Shown: piece by piece, positions 33,185 to 46,567 of the stretch | Numbering within the stretch: position 1 is the stretch's first letter | How the letters are laid out: each line of letters begins with the position of its first letter | Source: Adineta vaga | Lineage: Eukaryota; Rotifera | Assembly (NCBI GenBank): GCA_021613535.1 | Contig: CP075492.1 | Span: forward strand, 4,650,001-4,714,000 | Direction of reading: 5' to 3' | DNA length: 64,000 bases | Position numbers and translations under genes: made by a program | The notes under the pieces: model-generated | Databases searched by the model: none | Seen by the model: the letters and a program-made list of their open reading frames with translations, nothing else | Told to the model about the DNA's origin: nothing

Positions 33185-33685
33185 CTAATAATGTATTGAA
33201 AGTAGGTAATAAAATAATGTGTCAACAATTGCTGACGAAAGATGACATCTAAAAACATAGATTATTTGTCCATATATATCAGAATATTGACCAAATCGAT
33301 TTTCTTTATATTCGATTTTCATAGAAGTATCTATAAAATAAGAACACTTCGTTTCAAAAAGAAAACAATGAATGGGTATTAATCCAAGCAATTTATTCTT
33401 TTGACCAGCCAATACTTGATCCTTATCAACACCTGCTGCTGGAATGACATCAATTATCGTAACTAAACCCCAGCACAATCCAGATTCAGGTTTAGTGTCA
33501 CATCTATCCACACATTCCTGAATTCCATTAACATCTAGCGTAGATTTTTTTGTTACTCCATCCCATTGCTATCCTTTCACAATATCTCCTGTACGATCAC
33601 CTGCTGCTTCAACTCCTAAACAATAACATCAAATACGATATATATATATATATATCTATATTATGATATTTACATCGATCAATGG
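33185..33685 (-). pseudogene. Decayed PAN-CAP gene remnant (fourth module)
   Basis: Minus-strand pieces match PAN exon 2 (about 33400-33620: CVDRCDTKPESGLCWGL) and PAN exon 3 (about 33250-33330: SMKIEYKENRFGQY) of the CAP-PAN genes. An in-frame TAG interrupts the first PAN module (VKG-stop-QW), and a cysteine of that module has become arginine (GDRTGD for GDCTGD). The exon 1 / intron 1 junction is still visible near 33670-33685. No CAP exon was found. Confidence 0.75.
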
Positions 33686-33716
33686 TGATACAAAATCGTT
33701 TCGATTGACAAACTAT

Positions 33717-33762
33717 CCACTGGTGATTTTTATAAAGTGAAGAAAATCTACGATCGCTAGTC
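33717..33762 (+). pseudogene. Astacin last-exon remnant
   Basis: The plus strand ends with codons for TGDFYKVKKIYDR and a stop, matching the astacin C-terminus ESDLLKVKKIYGCT. It lies directly beside the decayed PAN remnant in the same head-to-head orientation, and the terminal cysteine has been lost. Confidence 0.65.
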
Positions 33763-34497
33763 ACGAAATCGTTTCTTGGTTAACGAAAATATAAAAGTAT
33801 TTGACCGATTTCTTTGTTTGTTAATTATCTACCTTAGTTAATTGCCATTATACATTTGTTCTATGATTCGTGAAATCCTCTGTCAATATTGGCATAAACA
33901 ACAACAACGATATTAATTTAGTCGGATTTCCATAGCGAGAAGATTCTTTTCTCTCTCTCAGACATAAAACAGATCTCAATGTCACCATTATTAAGTCACT
34001 GATAGATAAATCTCAAGAATAACGGTAAGCGTCTTCTTCTATGTCTATCATTTTTCTATTTCTTCTTTCTTCTTCTCGTCTTAATTGTCGACAATACTTA
34101 TTCCTATGTCTCTTTCCTTTCTTTCTTTCTTTTTTTTTGTCGATCAACACAAGCATTTTGTTTGCTCTATTCTTCTCCCTTTCTTTTCATCGCTTTTGCT
34201 TCTTCGAGTGTTAGCGTATGTGTGTGTCTCTTTGTATACTCGGTGACTGTGTTCTCGCACATTATTCTTATTCCTATTACACCAACCGATTGCACGCTTG
34301 CCACCTCCTGCAAGGTCGAAATACATTCAAGTATATACATTAATCAACACGGTTTGATCATTTTCTGCTTATTCTTCTCCTTTCATTCACACATATTCAT
34401 TATAAACTGTTACTTCAGATGTCTTGTTCTTCTTCCCCTTCTTTATTCATTTATTGTTTATTACTGATCAACTGAAGATGAATTGATCTATATCAAT
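33763..34497. other. Intergenic, pyrimidine-rich
   Basis: Contains long T/C tracts (about 34030-34140). It may include untranslated 5' exons of the PHLDB-like gene, but none can be fixed from sequence. Confidence 0.4.
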
Positions 34498-37400
34498 ATG
34501 ACAGAGAACAACAATTGGAAGATGGATATAAATAATGATGATTATGATGATGAATATCAACAAGGTAAATAAAGGAGTATAGGAGAGAGAGAGAGAAAAA
34601 AAATCCCGTCAAACATTAATGTTGTCAAGATGTTGATATTTTTGTATGAATGTTAGGCTTCCGAACAATAATAGATCGAATAGCAATGTCTGACTGTGAA
34701 AATAAACGATCAAAAGAAAAGAAAACCTGCTTATGTTTATCGATACCACTGAGAGAATTATGTTAAAAAGAATCGATCTTTCATCTATAGAGGATTGACA
34801 TAATATTAATATTAGATTAACCATTAGTAACGACAGTTGTCTTTAAATAAGATTAATGTGATGATCAAAATAAATAGAATGCGATTAGTAGTAATCTGGA
34901 TAATAAAATGACTTATATGTATTTCGAGTGTGTACGATATAGTCTCAATCAGATACGCATAAATATGTGACCTAACGAATAATGTGAACAAATGAAAAAG
35001 AAATTAATATGATGTCATATCGAACATTTCTTTCTTATTCTTTTAGAAGAACCTTCATCTCGTCATATACTTTTTGCGCTTGAAGATTTACTAGAACGAA
35101 GTCGTAAGAAACATTCTCTTGTTCGATCAAAGATAAAATATCAAAGTAAAAGTGCTGACGATTTATTTCTACGTCGATATCAAGGAAATGTAATCAATAA
35201 TACATCGAATAGAACATTAATTGAGCTTGATCTATCGGGATTAAATGTTGATACATTTGGTAACGATAATGACGATGATCTTTCAATTCAACGAACTCGA
35301 TCAGCACCTGTTTCATCCATAGAACTTAATGATAAAGAATTAGCTGCTTTTATTCAATCTGATTACTATCAACAGCAGATACAATCGACAACAAATAATT
35401 TTATTTATAATATCGATCTTTCAGATACCAACGAAGGAAATTTTCGACAAGTAAATTCAAAAGATGCGATTTTTTTTGTAAGAAAATTTTATTTGAATAT
35501 TTTGAATTCTGTTTGTATTCAAATTTAGGAAGATGATTATTCATTTGAAGAGATAAATACTGAACCATCATCGATGAATCTTCTTCATTCATCTTTAATT
35601 AATAATTGTTTAACAATAACTGAAGAAAATGAAGATGAATTCGATGATGATGATGAAGAAATTCATTTAATTAAAATGAATACAAATCCGAAATCAACAA
35701 TTATTTTACTTGATGATGATAATGACACGATACTATATGAGAATGATGAACAAATCGAAGATGGAAATAATCTTTCATTGATGATGAATATCAATAAACG
35801 TGAAGATTCAATTGAACGTCTTTCAACTATTTATGAATCTCCAAGTCCACAACCTGAAATCGAAGAAGATATTCTAAATGATGACATTGATGATGATGAT
35901 GAAAAATTAATCGTTTATGATCTTGCAAAAGTAAAGAGAATCTATCGATCTTTGTTCTTCTTTCATTTCCTATATGATTTTCAGCTTCCTATAACTTCTT
36001 CAAATCTCGACTCTACTCCATCAACTTCACAACGAACTCGTCCTATTTCATGTTATACCGAAGCATCTCTAGACACTTGTATAAAACCCAATGAAATTCT
36101 TTCAGCATCACAATTGTGTGGAACGACAACAATGATTATGTCAAAAGTTTATACACCATTATCTTTCTCACCGGTGACTGATACTGAAATCATTCCATCT
36201 TCACCAATTGAACAAACTCTCTCACCATCATCATCACGACGATCTTCTCAACATATTCAAACAATGAAAGTCATTCAATCTTCTTCATCAAGTTTATCAG
36301 ATTTCCTATCAACACCAATAACATTGCAGAATACAAGTAAGATTAATCTTTCGCTACATTCTTCGAATGATAACGATAAATATCATCATTTTCTTTTCTT
36401 TTCTTCATATAAAGATAATCCGAATGTTCATTATTCTTTCTCGGAATGTTCATTACTTCATCAACCATCGCTTTCCAATAATGAACGACGAAGTTCATTA
36501 TCTCGTCGAATTCTTACAAATGGTTTATTACTTTCACAAAATTCTCGTCGTTGTCATGAACCATTGACAGTTAAATTTGAAAAAGAAGAAAAATTTCTCT
36601 CCGATACTTCATCATCTTCAGAATTACTTTCATCATCCGACGAGAAACTTTTGTCAAGATCAGAATATATTCTTCGACAAGATGATAAAATAGCTCAACA
36701 ACGTAAAACATCGAGTTTAAAAAGTATTCTTGTAACACCATCTCAACCATCAACAAAAATTCTTTATCCAATTGATTTCGAAATCAGACATAGAAATGTT
36801 TCTTGGCAACAAAAACGTTCATCCGATCCATATCGAATGCTTATCTTCGATTCAGGTATTGTTACCGATGTACGACCAACATCAAAATCAAGTATTGATG
36901 AAGTATGTCGATTGAATTATTAAATAAATGATTATATTACTATTATTTAGGATACTAATCATGATACAATCAATATAGATCAGTTAAGACAATATGAAAT
37001 CGACTATCAGAAAACTTTAAATGATATGACATTTATTAAGAAGAATATTGTTGATGTTGAAAGTCGTCTTAATGAAGTTATACGTGAAGTAAGACATTTT
37101 GATATTATTTCAATAATTGGCTCCTTAGGCTTAATCACTTTGTTCGTATTTTCCTTGATCTTCTCAATCTCTGACATATGTGTCTGTCTTTCGATAGAAA
37201 AGAATGTGTTCTAAATCTAAACCAAGTACATATCACATCACGTACCATTCCATCTGTTTACCCCCAGTTCCTTTTTTTCTCTGTCAGATTATTGACTAAT
37301 TACAAATTCTTTCATCAGAAATCCAAGAAAAATGATTATTATTTCTTCTTCTTCTTTCTTTCTATCTATCTATTTATCTATCGAAGGAGAAGAGACGAAG

Positions 37401-39165
37401 AAGAAGAAGAAGAAAAAATAATCATGTCTAGTGTTACTATTATATACATTGATCATCGACTTATTCTTATACTTTATTCATAGCTGGAAATCGAACAAGC
37501 ATTGATTGAAAGTGAACATGAATTAGTCTTCAAACAAATCTTAGATGCAAGTGATAGTGATCAACAAAAACTTCGACAATTACATATCAATTTACAATTA
37601 TTACTCGAACGAATAATGACAGAAAAGACTTCGGTAAATGACAAAAGAAAAAAGTCTTTGTTTGAAATTTCTCATTTTACTTTAGATTCGTAATCAAATA
37701 AGTTATACTCAACAAATTTTATTTAAACTCGAACATGAATTACGTGATTTAGAACAAAAATATCATTCATCGGATGAATCTATTCATCAGTAAATAGAAT
37801 TTTTCGAACGAAATTTTCGATAAAAATCTTTTCTTGTTCTTCTTCATTTCTTAGAAAAAAAGAAAATCTTGCATTAACAAGAAAGAAATATGAAGATTTA
37901 GAATTTCAATTAATGGAATTAGAAACACGTTGTGAATCTGAACTTGAACAAGCGGAAGAACAGTTTCGAAATGAACAAAAACTTGTTACACAAAATGCTA
38001 AAATGCGACAAGTAAAATCGTTTAAAACTCAATTCTTCAGACATCTTCTTCAATCATTTAGAATGCCTTACGAGAACTTGATCATCAACAATATATGGCC
38101 TTACATCAAACGACATTAGAGAAAGAAAAACTTGAACGAGAAAAGCAGAAATTGAAATTATTTTATAAACAAAAGAAAATTGAAGCTAATGAATACGAAC
38201 GAAAAATTCAAGGTGAAGAGATCTTTCTTCGACTAAAATCGTCTTGAAGTTCTTCTTTTAGAAATACGATCCAATGGAAATTGTTTGACACGTGCAATAT
38301 ATCAATCAACTCCTTTGAATCTCTACAATTCCGTTAATTATCGTAATGAACTTTCATCACCCAAGTAAATTTTCTTGATTCAAACAATATCAACTTCATT
38401 CTCTATCATTTAGTTTAAGAAAAACTGATGATCAACAAGATAAAATCAATGAAATGATGGTTCAAATCAAATTAGAAGAAATCACCAATCTTGAACAACA
38501 AGTAGATGAAATGTTTTATTCATTCTTTTCTTTATGCCTTTTTTCTCCCTCTAGTTACGTGAACGTTATAATGAAAATGTCAAACGATTAGAAATGGAAC
38601 AGAACTTCACGGATGATTTTCATGTCAAATTGCGTGAAAAAAATCGAGCTCAAGTAAGAAAAAAAAACTCGATTTTTTTTTCAACATCTGTTTGATGTTG
38701 ATTTTCATTTAGGAACGTCCTTTAACACGTTATTTACCAGTACGATCATCGGATTTTGATCTTCGTGCACATATTGAAGGTGCTGGTCATCTATTGAATT
38801 CATCTCATATATCATTGACATCAACAACATGTCGAGGATATCTTTATAAAATGGGTGGTATGAAATTTAAAACATGGAATCGTCGATGGTTTGTCTTTGA
38901 TCGTCAACATCGTTCATTATCATATTATCTCGATAAAAATCAAATTAAATTACGTGGTTCAATTGATTTTCAATCGATTCTTGAAGTTTATATTGATCAA
39001 TTACAATCCATTTCATTACGTTCACCTGAACCGCGTGAAGCAACATTTATTGTTAAAACAGTTCAGAGATCTTATTATTTAGTTGCTCCAACAGTTGAAT
39101 CAATGCGTATTTGGATCGATGTTATCATTACTGGTGCTGAAGGAAATACATTTGCTAATGTTTAA
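34498..39165 (+). CDS. PHLDB / LL5-like protein with C-terminal PH domain
   Basis: Fourteen coding exons: 34498-34564, 35047-35450, 35529-35930, 35985-36336, 36415-36902, 36951-37088, 37484-37633, 37686-37789, 37855-38011, 38062-38212, 38262-38364, 38414-38501, 38555-38653, 38713-39165; 1051 aa. The first ~570 residues are acidic and S/T-rich. Coiled coil fills about 575-900. The C-terminal PH domain carries CRGYLYKMGGMKFKTWNRRW and ends MRIWIDVIITGAEG, the signature of PHLDB1/2 (LL5), which bind PIP3 and anchor microtubules at the basal cortex. Two introns (54 and 78 bp, both divisible by three and without stops) could be read through in frame. No N-terminal FHA domain is evident. The gene start is the least certain part. 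Confidence 0.85.
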
Positions 39166-40186
39166 TTTTTTTTTGTTGAATCATTCCGTCTGTAGAAACT
39201 CTTTTGGCATTGATCAACTTTTTATTTCTTATAAATTATTCTTGTCACAAGGACAACAATTCTTTTCTTTCCGACAGATAACATTTGTTCGGAGATTGTT
39301 TTCATTTCGAATCAATTAAATAATCTAACTGAATTGATGATATGATATACAAATGTCAAAGATATTGTCTATTTTTGTTATGTTTAAACTTGACAGGTTG
39401 ACATTTTCCAATGAATCTTTATGATTAACAAAAACCAGATGATAAACAACAATAGTCAATCATTGGAGTTTGAAAAATTCTTACGGAAAAGCTTTTCATA
39501 GGAGGGTCAAATTCAGAACTCACATAATCCATTGGTAAGTGGTACCTGACGATTATGGAATTTGGTCTGTAAGATAGCACAGAAGGAGAACTAACATTTC
39601 TCGAGTTAATTCAAAACAACTAAATGTGCATTTCTATATTAAATTCACATGTTACATATCATTTTCCACTGATTCGCTGTTTTCAATACACATAATCTAG
39701 CAACTAATGCAGTATAACGTCTGTAATGACTTTATATCTTATCGGTTGTATTCAAAAAAGTGAGAAAATCTTTCTAATTGAAAAATTAATCTTACAAAAA
39801 GCTATTTCTTTTTCTTACATCGTGTCAGTGAGTTCATTTCTTTCAATTACAACAGATATCTCTTAATCTCGAAAATGTTCTTCATTACATGACCATTTCT
39901 CACAAAACATGACTTTCATCTGTAAATAGCATATTTTCTCTTCGCGAAAGAAGATGTAATTAGTTTTTTTCTTCTTCTTCTTCTTCATAGTTAAATGTTC
40001 TTATAGCAAACTAGTATTACCAGTGAATAAATACGAAATAAATCTTCATTTTTTTCTCTCTTCTAAATCGAGTCTGACAAAGTTATATTCAGAATCCACA
40101 CTTTACATTGATAGAATATCGTATGTGTAACATGTGATGAAATGACTTCGTTGTTCAGAAGATTTCCTTTCGATTTACTTCTTTAG
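39166..40186. other. Intergenic, no gene seen
   Basis: AT-rich with a (TTC)n tract at about 39968-39985. TTTAG at 40183-40186 abuts the arrestin ATG, consistent with a spliced leader or 5'UTR intron. Confidence 0.4.
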
Positions 40187-41134
40187 ATGGGATTAAATGC
40201 AACAAAATCATCGTCAACAAACATTGATTATTTTCTACGTTTATCTTCAACGAATAATTTCTATCGAGGACGTTCGTCAATTCATGGTGAATTTTGTTTA
40301 AAAACTCGACGAAAATTTCGTATAGAAAAAAAGATTCATATCGATCTCATTGGTCAATTAATCCAACATCATCGTTGTGCACAAATCGATGAAAATGAAA
40401 TCTTTTTTACATATTCATATCCATTAGTCACATCACATGAAAATGGTATTGCAAGAATTATTCGACAACAACAACAAATAACTTATCCATTTCGTATTCC
40501 ACTCGGTATTCATCTTCCACCGTCATGTAATTTCAAAGAATTTTCGATTATATATTATTTGAATATCTATCATGATGAACACTTATTACCAAATATTCGA
40601 AAGAGAATCATTCTAGCACCACCAGTACCTCATGTTAATATTCCATTTCCATGTCAAATAACAGGTAGATGAAATATTTCACATGTTTTTGTGTCTAGAA
40701 ATTTTCAAGATTCTATAAATTTAGATTGTCATAATATAAGCATAACTTGTCAATTACAAAAATCGTTTTATTCTGGTCGTAATGGTTCGATTGTTCCCTT
40801 ATTGATTACAATAAGAAATGTTCAACAACATCATATTCAATCATTAACAATACAATTGATTCAAACTGTTTTATTAAATAGAATCAAATATGAACATGAA
40901 ATTTTTACAACAATATTCAATGAAATCGATATAAATTTACAAGAAAATCAAATTAAAACAATACTAGAATTCAATTTACCATCGAATCTTTCACCCACTC
41001 ATATTCCTAATGTAAATTGTCAACCCGATAATGTGCCATGTCTTGCTATAACATACGAATTTCGTATAACAAAGAAAATGAGCGATATAAATAATTTTGA
41101 TCAATCTTTATCTGTACCAATTGGTATAGATTAA
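40187..41134 (+). CDS. Alpha-arrestin (arrestin-domain-containing) protein
   Basis: Exons 40187-40664 and 40725-41134 (60 bp intron) give 295 aa. The first half is an arrestin N-domain-like beta sandwich, with YRGRSSIHGEFCLKT and later ITYPFRIPLGIHLPPSCNF, matching the YPFxxxLP..LPPSF pattern of alpha-arrestins. The second half is the C-domain (SFYSGRNGSIVPLLITIRN). Alpha-arrestins recruit NEDD4-type ubiquitin ligases to membrane cargo; the expected C-terminal PPxY motifs are absent, so adaptor function may differ. Of two possible acceptors, only 40724 keeps the frame open. It is convergent with the next gene, 28 bp away. Confidence 0.8.
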
Positions 41135-41162
41135 ATTTCGAAATGTCATTTTGTTTTCGTTA

Positions 41163-43205
41163 TTAAATCGCATTTTTATTACTAAATGTTGTTGGTTTGA
41201 TTAACACACGATGAGAATTTCGTTTGCTTGTAGCAGTTGAAGATACAGATGCAGTTGTATTTAATTGTCGTACCACTGATTTTACATAGTTTTTACGAAT
41301 CGATGGTGTTAATTCTAATTCAAACAGATCAATTTCAGTCTTGTTACAAATATACGTACCTGATCTAGTCGTATCCATTTCATTGAATGTAATAGGTGAT
41401 GACTAAAATAAAATATTTTGCTAATAGTTTTTGTTTGTAAAATAGAATCTATACTTTTAAACGTGAATTATGCATGGTGGATGTTATACGTCGAGGTATT
41501 TGTGAAATAAATTTCGGTGGTTTCTTCTTTGGAGCAATTTCCGGAGTAGGATTTGATGATGATTGAGTCAAATAAGAACTGAAATATGAAGATTTTTCTA
41601 AAAAGATTCGAAAATTGATTTACCTTTCCGAAGAAGACGAATTTTGAATATGGTCTTTTCCATGGATTGATTCGAATTGTTCTGCAGTTGTTTGTTCTCG
41701 TGTAATAATCAATGGTTCATCGTCAGTAAAGGAATTTCGATCGTTTGCACGTTGATAAAGTGTTTCAATTGTATAAATTGTTTCTTCTTCTTGAATATTA
41801 TTCTTTATTTGATCTGTTTTATTGATTGAATCAAATTTAGTTAATAAAAATGATGGATCTGATTTGTACGAATTGGAATATTCCGTTGCTTTCTCAATCG
41901 TATTACTCAAATCATTGAATTTCTTGATAATACTTGAAATTGATTCGGATTTTTCTTCTGGAGATTCATAATATGAAAATGTATTCAATGCAATTGGTTT
42001 GACAAGTTTTGGTTTGGAAAAGGCAATCGGAGATGGTACTTTACTTTTTTCAATCGTCTTTCTTGCTTTTGCCGGAGGTGAATCTTGGGAAAGTGTCGAT
42101 GGTGGCAAACAAAATGTAACATTAACTGATTTTTTTGTTTCATTATTCGACAGATTACTGATATCACGTGCAACTTTACTTGCATATTTGGAAATTGATG
42201 AATGATTTGAATTGCAATAAGTTTCTTCGAGATATTCTTTCGCTTGTTGAAGAGCTTCAATTGTTGATCGATACTCTGTATTTAAACGTTCTACACGTTG
42301 TTTCCATGTTGATGTCGAATATGGTGATGGAAGGATTAATTGAGTAACAGGTTGAATAGATGGAGTTGGAACGAGAAAAGATGATTCCGTTGGATGATCA
42401 ACACATTTAGGATTTTCATATAATAAGTTAGAAAAACGATATGGAGAGAGATTCTCATTAGGATATCGAGGTGGATAAATACGTGTTGAATTCGATTGAA
42501 ATGTTGGTAATGATGTTCGAAGATGTGAACCTAGAAATGAAAAAGATAATAATAAATGAGAGACTATGATTGAATTGTTCCTACCGCGTTTATAAAATGA
42601 TGTAGCATAGGTTTGATTAGATTTGTTTAATAGATTTTGAAAATATTGTTTGGGAAATAATAAAGATGATTTCATACATTGTCGATATTTTTGTTGAAAG
42701 TAATTTAAAGGTAAATTTTCATCATCTTGATTGTTATGTGCAACACGATAGACTATCATATCTCTTGGATTACTCTTATCAACTTTCATGCTTTTTGTTA
42801 TCGATATATTCGTTGTACGAGCTATTGGACTTAAGAAAAATTCTTGATTGGAAGTATCTTCATTAATTAACATACGAGGACGAGGCGGAGGAGGAGAAGA
42901 ATCATTTGTGATCATTGATTGACAAATTGCTGGTGATGACGATAATTGCTCGTTATCACGATGACGTTTATGATCAAAGACACGAAAGAATGTTCGTGCT
43001 TTTTCTACCGTACTTGAATTTGAAGACGTATGAGACGATTTTTTAAACGATTCTATGAGGAAAAGAATGAACAATCTTCATGACAAATTTCTCTTTGATA
43101 AAACTTACTGAATTTTAATTTCAACCGATTATCTGTTTTGGAAAGTTGTTTATCTTGTTTGATCATGACGTATTTTTGTTCTTCAATCACGTTGCGTTCA
43201 TTCAT
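41163..43205 (-). CDS. Disordered protein of unknown function
   Basis: Exons 43205-43109, 43052-42585, 42530-41624, 41578-41455 and 41402-41163 give 611 aa. I do not recognise a domain. The protein is rich in S, N, K and P, with a proline run (SPPPPRPRM) near residue 75 and a helical stretch around LNTEYRSTIEALQQAKEYLEE. The second intron (54 bp) is divisible by three and open, so read-through is possible. The N-terminus begins MNERNVIEEQKYVMIKQ. It resembles cytoskeletal scaffold proteins only in composition. Confidence 0.65.
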
Positions 43206-44836
43206 TTCGATGCGTTAGTCTTACAGTTTATTCATTGAATATGAACACAACATACCTGTTCAGTCATCAATCGATGAGAAATAAATGGTTGAATGAATAT
43301 AAAAATGTTTTAATAATGTATCGATGAGAAAGAGAGAGAACATGCATGAAACAGTGAATGATGACGAGAGAGTGAGAGTGAGAAAGAGAGAGAGAGACAA
43401 GTTATCCGATCAACAATAACACTAGACTTGTGCAATCATTTTCATCAATAGGTGTCTTTACAAATAAGAACGAGTGAAAATTGAATGTGTGAATATATAT
43501 ATATACAAGAACATCGTTCCCATCAATGTCAAAAAAAGGAGCAAAAATTTAAGTGTGCAATTATATGCGACACTTTTATCGATAAGTGAATTAAATGAAA
43601 TCTTCAATTGAAGAACGAATAAAGCAAACGTTTTTGAAGGAACTAAACCGTAATAAATAAATCAGTCTCTTAAGATGCATATATACATATACTACTTATC
43701 TTTCTCATTTGTTTGATTTACACTGTGACATGAAGAAAAAAAACTACGTGGGAGGAGATATTCATCATTCGTAAGTGATGTATATCACCCTTGTCGTGAA
43801 CATAAGTGTAGATGAACGCAGACACCCACCCCTCATTGATCGATATTTATCTACTCATTTTGTTGACATCGTTTGATTATTATCAATCTATTGTATTGAT
43901 CGAGAAAAATGAGAGAATGAATGAATGTATGAATACGTGTATGTGTGTGTGTGTGTGTGCGATTCAATCGTGTTTCTACAAGTTTCGATTTCTAATCGAA
44001 GATAAAATTACAACATTTATTTATTTTGTAAAATAAACGGATGCATTTTTGAATTTATGTTTTTTTATTTACACAAAAGTAAAGCATTAAGACATAAGGT
44101 AACAGTCTTTACTGATATCATGAAATATATACCAATATATGTTTAGAATATGTTTTAACTTTACGATAAAATGTATATATTTTGATTGAATTTTTGCATA
44201 AGTAATCCTATCAATATGATATGCTTAAAAGTCGTCTAGAACGTGTGTCATTATGATATGCACTCGATGTAATACACGTGTCAGAAGAGATTTATTTGAT
44301 AAACAACAGATAAAAGTACGTATTTATATGCGATAGATGATTCTTTGAAATGAAACGAAATGAAATATCCATACGAATGATTACAACTACTTTACGAAAT
44401 ATATCATATCTATTTATCATAACCAAAGAATACAACGAGATAAGAGATTATTCTTTTCTCTTTTCACAATCTGTTCTATATTATTGATCTCTTGAAATAT
44501 TAATTTATGATCGAATCGGTTCGATGATCATGTTATATCTTATAAAAATAGAGATATTGACATAAACTCATTAATCTACTTTATATTTAACTTATTTAGT
44601 AGAAAAACACGATTCACAGACATAAATATTCAGGTATATTTTTTCCTCGATGAAAAAATATGCATTGTCATTATTCTTGTTTTTCTTCCTATCCACATAG
44701 CAAACGATGATGAAGCAAAAAAATGACACGTGTAATGCGTTCTCTATCTTTATATATATATCACGACATACACGTTACTTGTTTTCATTCTAATTTTCTC
44801 TCTTCATCGAATCATTCTACATTTAAACAATCTTCA
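43206..44836. repeat. Long intergenic spacer with microsatellites
   Basis: Contains a (GA)n-rich tract at about 43325-43400, an (AT)n tract near 43495 and a (GT)n tract at about 43937-43959. No gene was found in either direction. Confidence 0.5.
44749..44762 (+). promoter_or_regulatory. TATA box of GST copy 1
   Basis: TTTATATATATATC lies about 80 bp before the chosen GST start. An in-frame ATG at 44723 lies upstream of this element, which argues for starting at MVSYK. GST copy 2 has a comparable TATATAAATA at about 45870-45880, 72 bp before its start. Confidence 0.55.
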
Positions 44837-45454
44837 ATGGTTTCATATAAACTTTATTATTTTAACGGACGTGGTCGCGCTGAAACTGCTCGTTTAGTTT
44901 TTGCTGCTGCTGGTCAAAAATACGAAGATGTTCGTTTTGAACAAGAACAATGGCCTGCACATAAATCTGAAATGCCTCTTGGTCAAGTACCCGTTCTTGA
45001 ATTTGATGGTGTCAAACTACCACAATCAACAGCCATTGCACGTTTTCTTGCTAAACAATTTCAATTAGCTGGTAAAGATAACTTTGAACAAGCAAAAGTT
45101 GATGCTGTTGTTGATACAATCAATGATTTAGTCAATAAATACACTCCAGTTCGTTGGGAAAAAGATGAAGCAAAGAAAAAAGAATTAACAACGAAATTCT
45201 TCGCAGAAGAATTACCAAAACATTTGCAAAACCTTGAAACTTTAGGTAAATTATATGGAAATGGTGGTCATTTCTTTGTTGGTAACAGTTTAACATGGGC
45301 AGATTTATTATTCTATGACATATCTCAAACTACAATTGAAACAGAAGCAACTTCTTTAGATAAATTCGCATGGTTAAAACAAAATCGTGCTGAAGTTGAA
45401 AAACAACCTAAAATCGCTGAATATCTCAAAAATCGACCAAAAACACCATTCTAA
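44837..45454 (+). CDS. Sigma-class glutathione S-transferase, copy 1
   Basis: Single exon, 205 aa. The N-terminal thioredoxin-like half starts [20 protein letters not shown], where Y8 is the expected catalytic tyrosine; [10 protein letters not shown] and [11 protein letters not shown] form the glutathione site. The all-helical C-terminal half includes [13 protein letters not shown]. Sigma GSTs conjugate electrophiles and lipid peroxidation products, and some isomerise prostaglandin H2. A second copy lies 500 bp downstream on the same strand, and a third is a pseudogene. Starting at 44723 would add residues upstream of the TATA box and was rejected. Confidence 0.92.
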   Translation: MVSYKLYYFNGRGRAETARLVFAAAGQKYEDVRFEQEQWPAHKSEMPLGQVPVLEFDGVKLPQSTAIARFLAKQFQLAGKDNFEQAKVDAVVDTINDLVNKYTPVRWEKDEAKKKELTTKFFAEELPKHLQNLETLGKLYGNGGHFFVGNSLTWADLLFYDISQTTIETEATSLDKFAWLKQNRAEVEKQPKIAEYLKNRPKTPF

Positions 45455-45949
45455 ACGAACAAAATTATGACGAATACATATTCATAGACTAATTTTGTGA
45501 TTTTTAACAAACTTTTAAAGATATTTGTATTATTGAAATAAAGTTTCAACAAACTATTTTTTCCTTCTCTGAATATTTAACGATATTATCTCATTCAATA
45601 AATCGATAGAAAAGATCTCTTATTGCATCAAATTCAAACAATTAACGAGATAAACGCTCGTTTCAGATCTCATTTATTTTAATAATATTTTAATTATATC
45701 TCAAACTTCACTTCACATGGTTTGTTCTAAAAATATATCTTCACGAAGAACAAACAAAAAAAAATGCGTTGTCATCATGCTGTTGCTTTTTCTTTCCAGG
45801 CATTTGTGAAGCGATGACGAAGCATCAGAAAAGAAATAGTTCACATGTCACACCCCTTCAGTTTCTTTTATATATAAATACCGCTGCATATACATTATAT
45901 ATCTTCACTTATTCTTTACGTAGAAAATACTTCGTTGAAAATAAAATCA

Positions 45950-46567
45950 ATGCCATCGTACAAACTTCATTATTTCAATGGTCGTGGTCTGGCTGAAGCT
46001 TCTCGTTTAATCTTCGCTGCTGCTGGTGAAAAATTTGAAGATATTCGACATGAACGTGATCAATGGCCAGCACACAAAGATGAAATGCCTCTTGGTCAAA
46101 TGCCCGTTCTTGAAGTTGATGGTGTCAAACTACCACAATCAACAGCAATTGCTCGTTTTCTAGCTAAACAATTTCATTTAGCTGGTAAAGATAATTTTGA
46201 ACAAGCAAAAGTTGATGCTGTTGTTGATACAATTTATGATGCATTTAAAGGATATATACCGAGCCGTTTCGAACAAGATGAAGCAAAGAAAAAAGAATTA
46301 ACAAAGAAATTCTTCGCAGAAGAATTACCGAAACATTTTCAAAATCTTGAAGTTTTAGGTAAATTATATGGAAATGGTGGTCATTTCTTTGTTGGTAACA
46401 GTTTAACGTGGGCAGATTTACTTTTCTACAATTTTACTCAGACATTTCTTCAAGAAGATAAAACTTGTTTGGATAAATATCCGTGGTTAAAACAAAATCG
46501 TGCTGAAGTTGAAAAACAACCTAAAATCGCTGAATATCTCAAAAATCGACCTGAAACAGAATTTTAA
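45950..46567 (+). CDS. Sigma-class glutathione S-transferase, copy 2
   Basis: Single exon, 205 aa, starting [20 protein letters not shown]. It is highly similar to copy 1 over the full length, with identical tracts such as [10 protein letters not shown] and [13 protein letters not shown]. The most different region is about 95-107 and 170-180, in the H-site helices, suggesting different substrates. Catalytic Y8 and the SNAIL/TRAIL-type PQSTAIAR motif are intact. It is part of a tandem GST cluster. Confidence 0.92.
   Translation: MPSYKLHYFNGRGLAEASRLIFAAAGEKFEDIRHERDQWPAHKDEMPLGQMPVLEVDGVKLPQSTAIARFLAKQFHLAGKDNFEQAKVDAVVDTIYDAFKGYIPSRFEQDEAKKKELTKKFFAEELPKHFQNLEVLGKLYGNGGHFFVGNSLTWADLLFYNFTQTFLQEDKTCLDKYPWLKQNRAEVEKQPKIAEYLKNRPETEF

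Noticed and set aside
35931-35984. Coding sequence read through between LAK and LPITSS in the PHLDB-like gene
   Set aside because: A GTAAAG donor, a TTTTCAG acceptor and the usual 54 bp length make it an intron, although it is open and frame-preserving.
37178-37483. Open frame inside the PHLDB-like gene
   Set aside because: It lies in the 395 bp intron between exons 6 and 7 and consists of T/C- and A/G-rich simple sequence.
44723-44836. N-terminal extension of GST copy 1
   Set aside because: The upstream ATG lies before the TATA box, and sigma GSTs start directly at the MVSYK-like segment.
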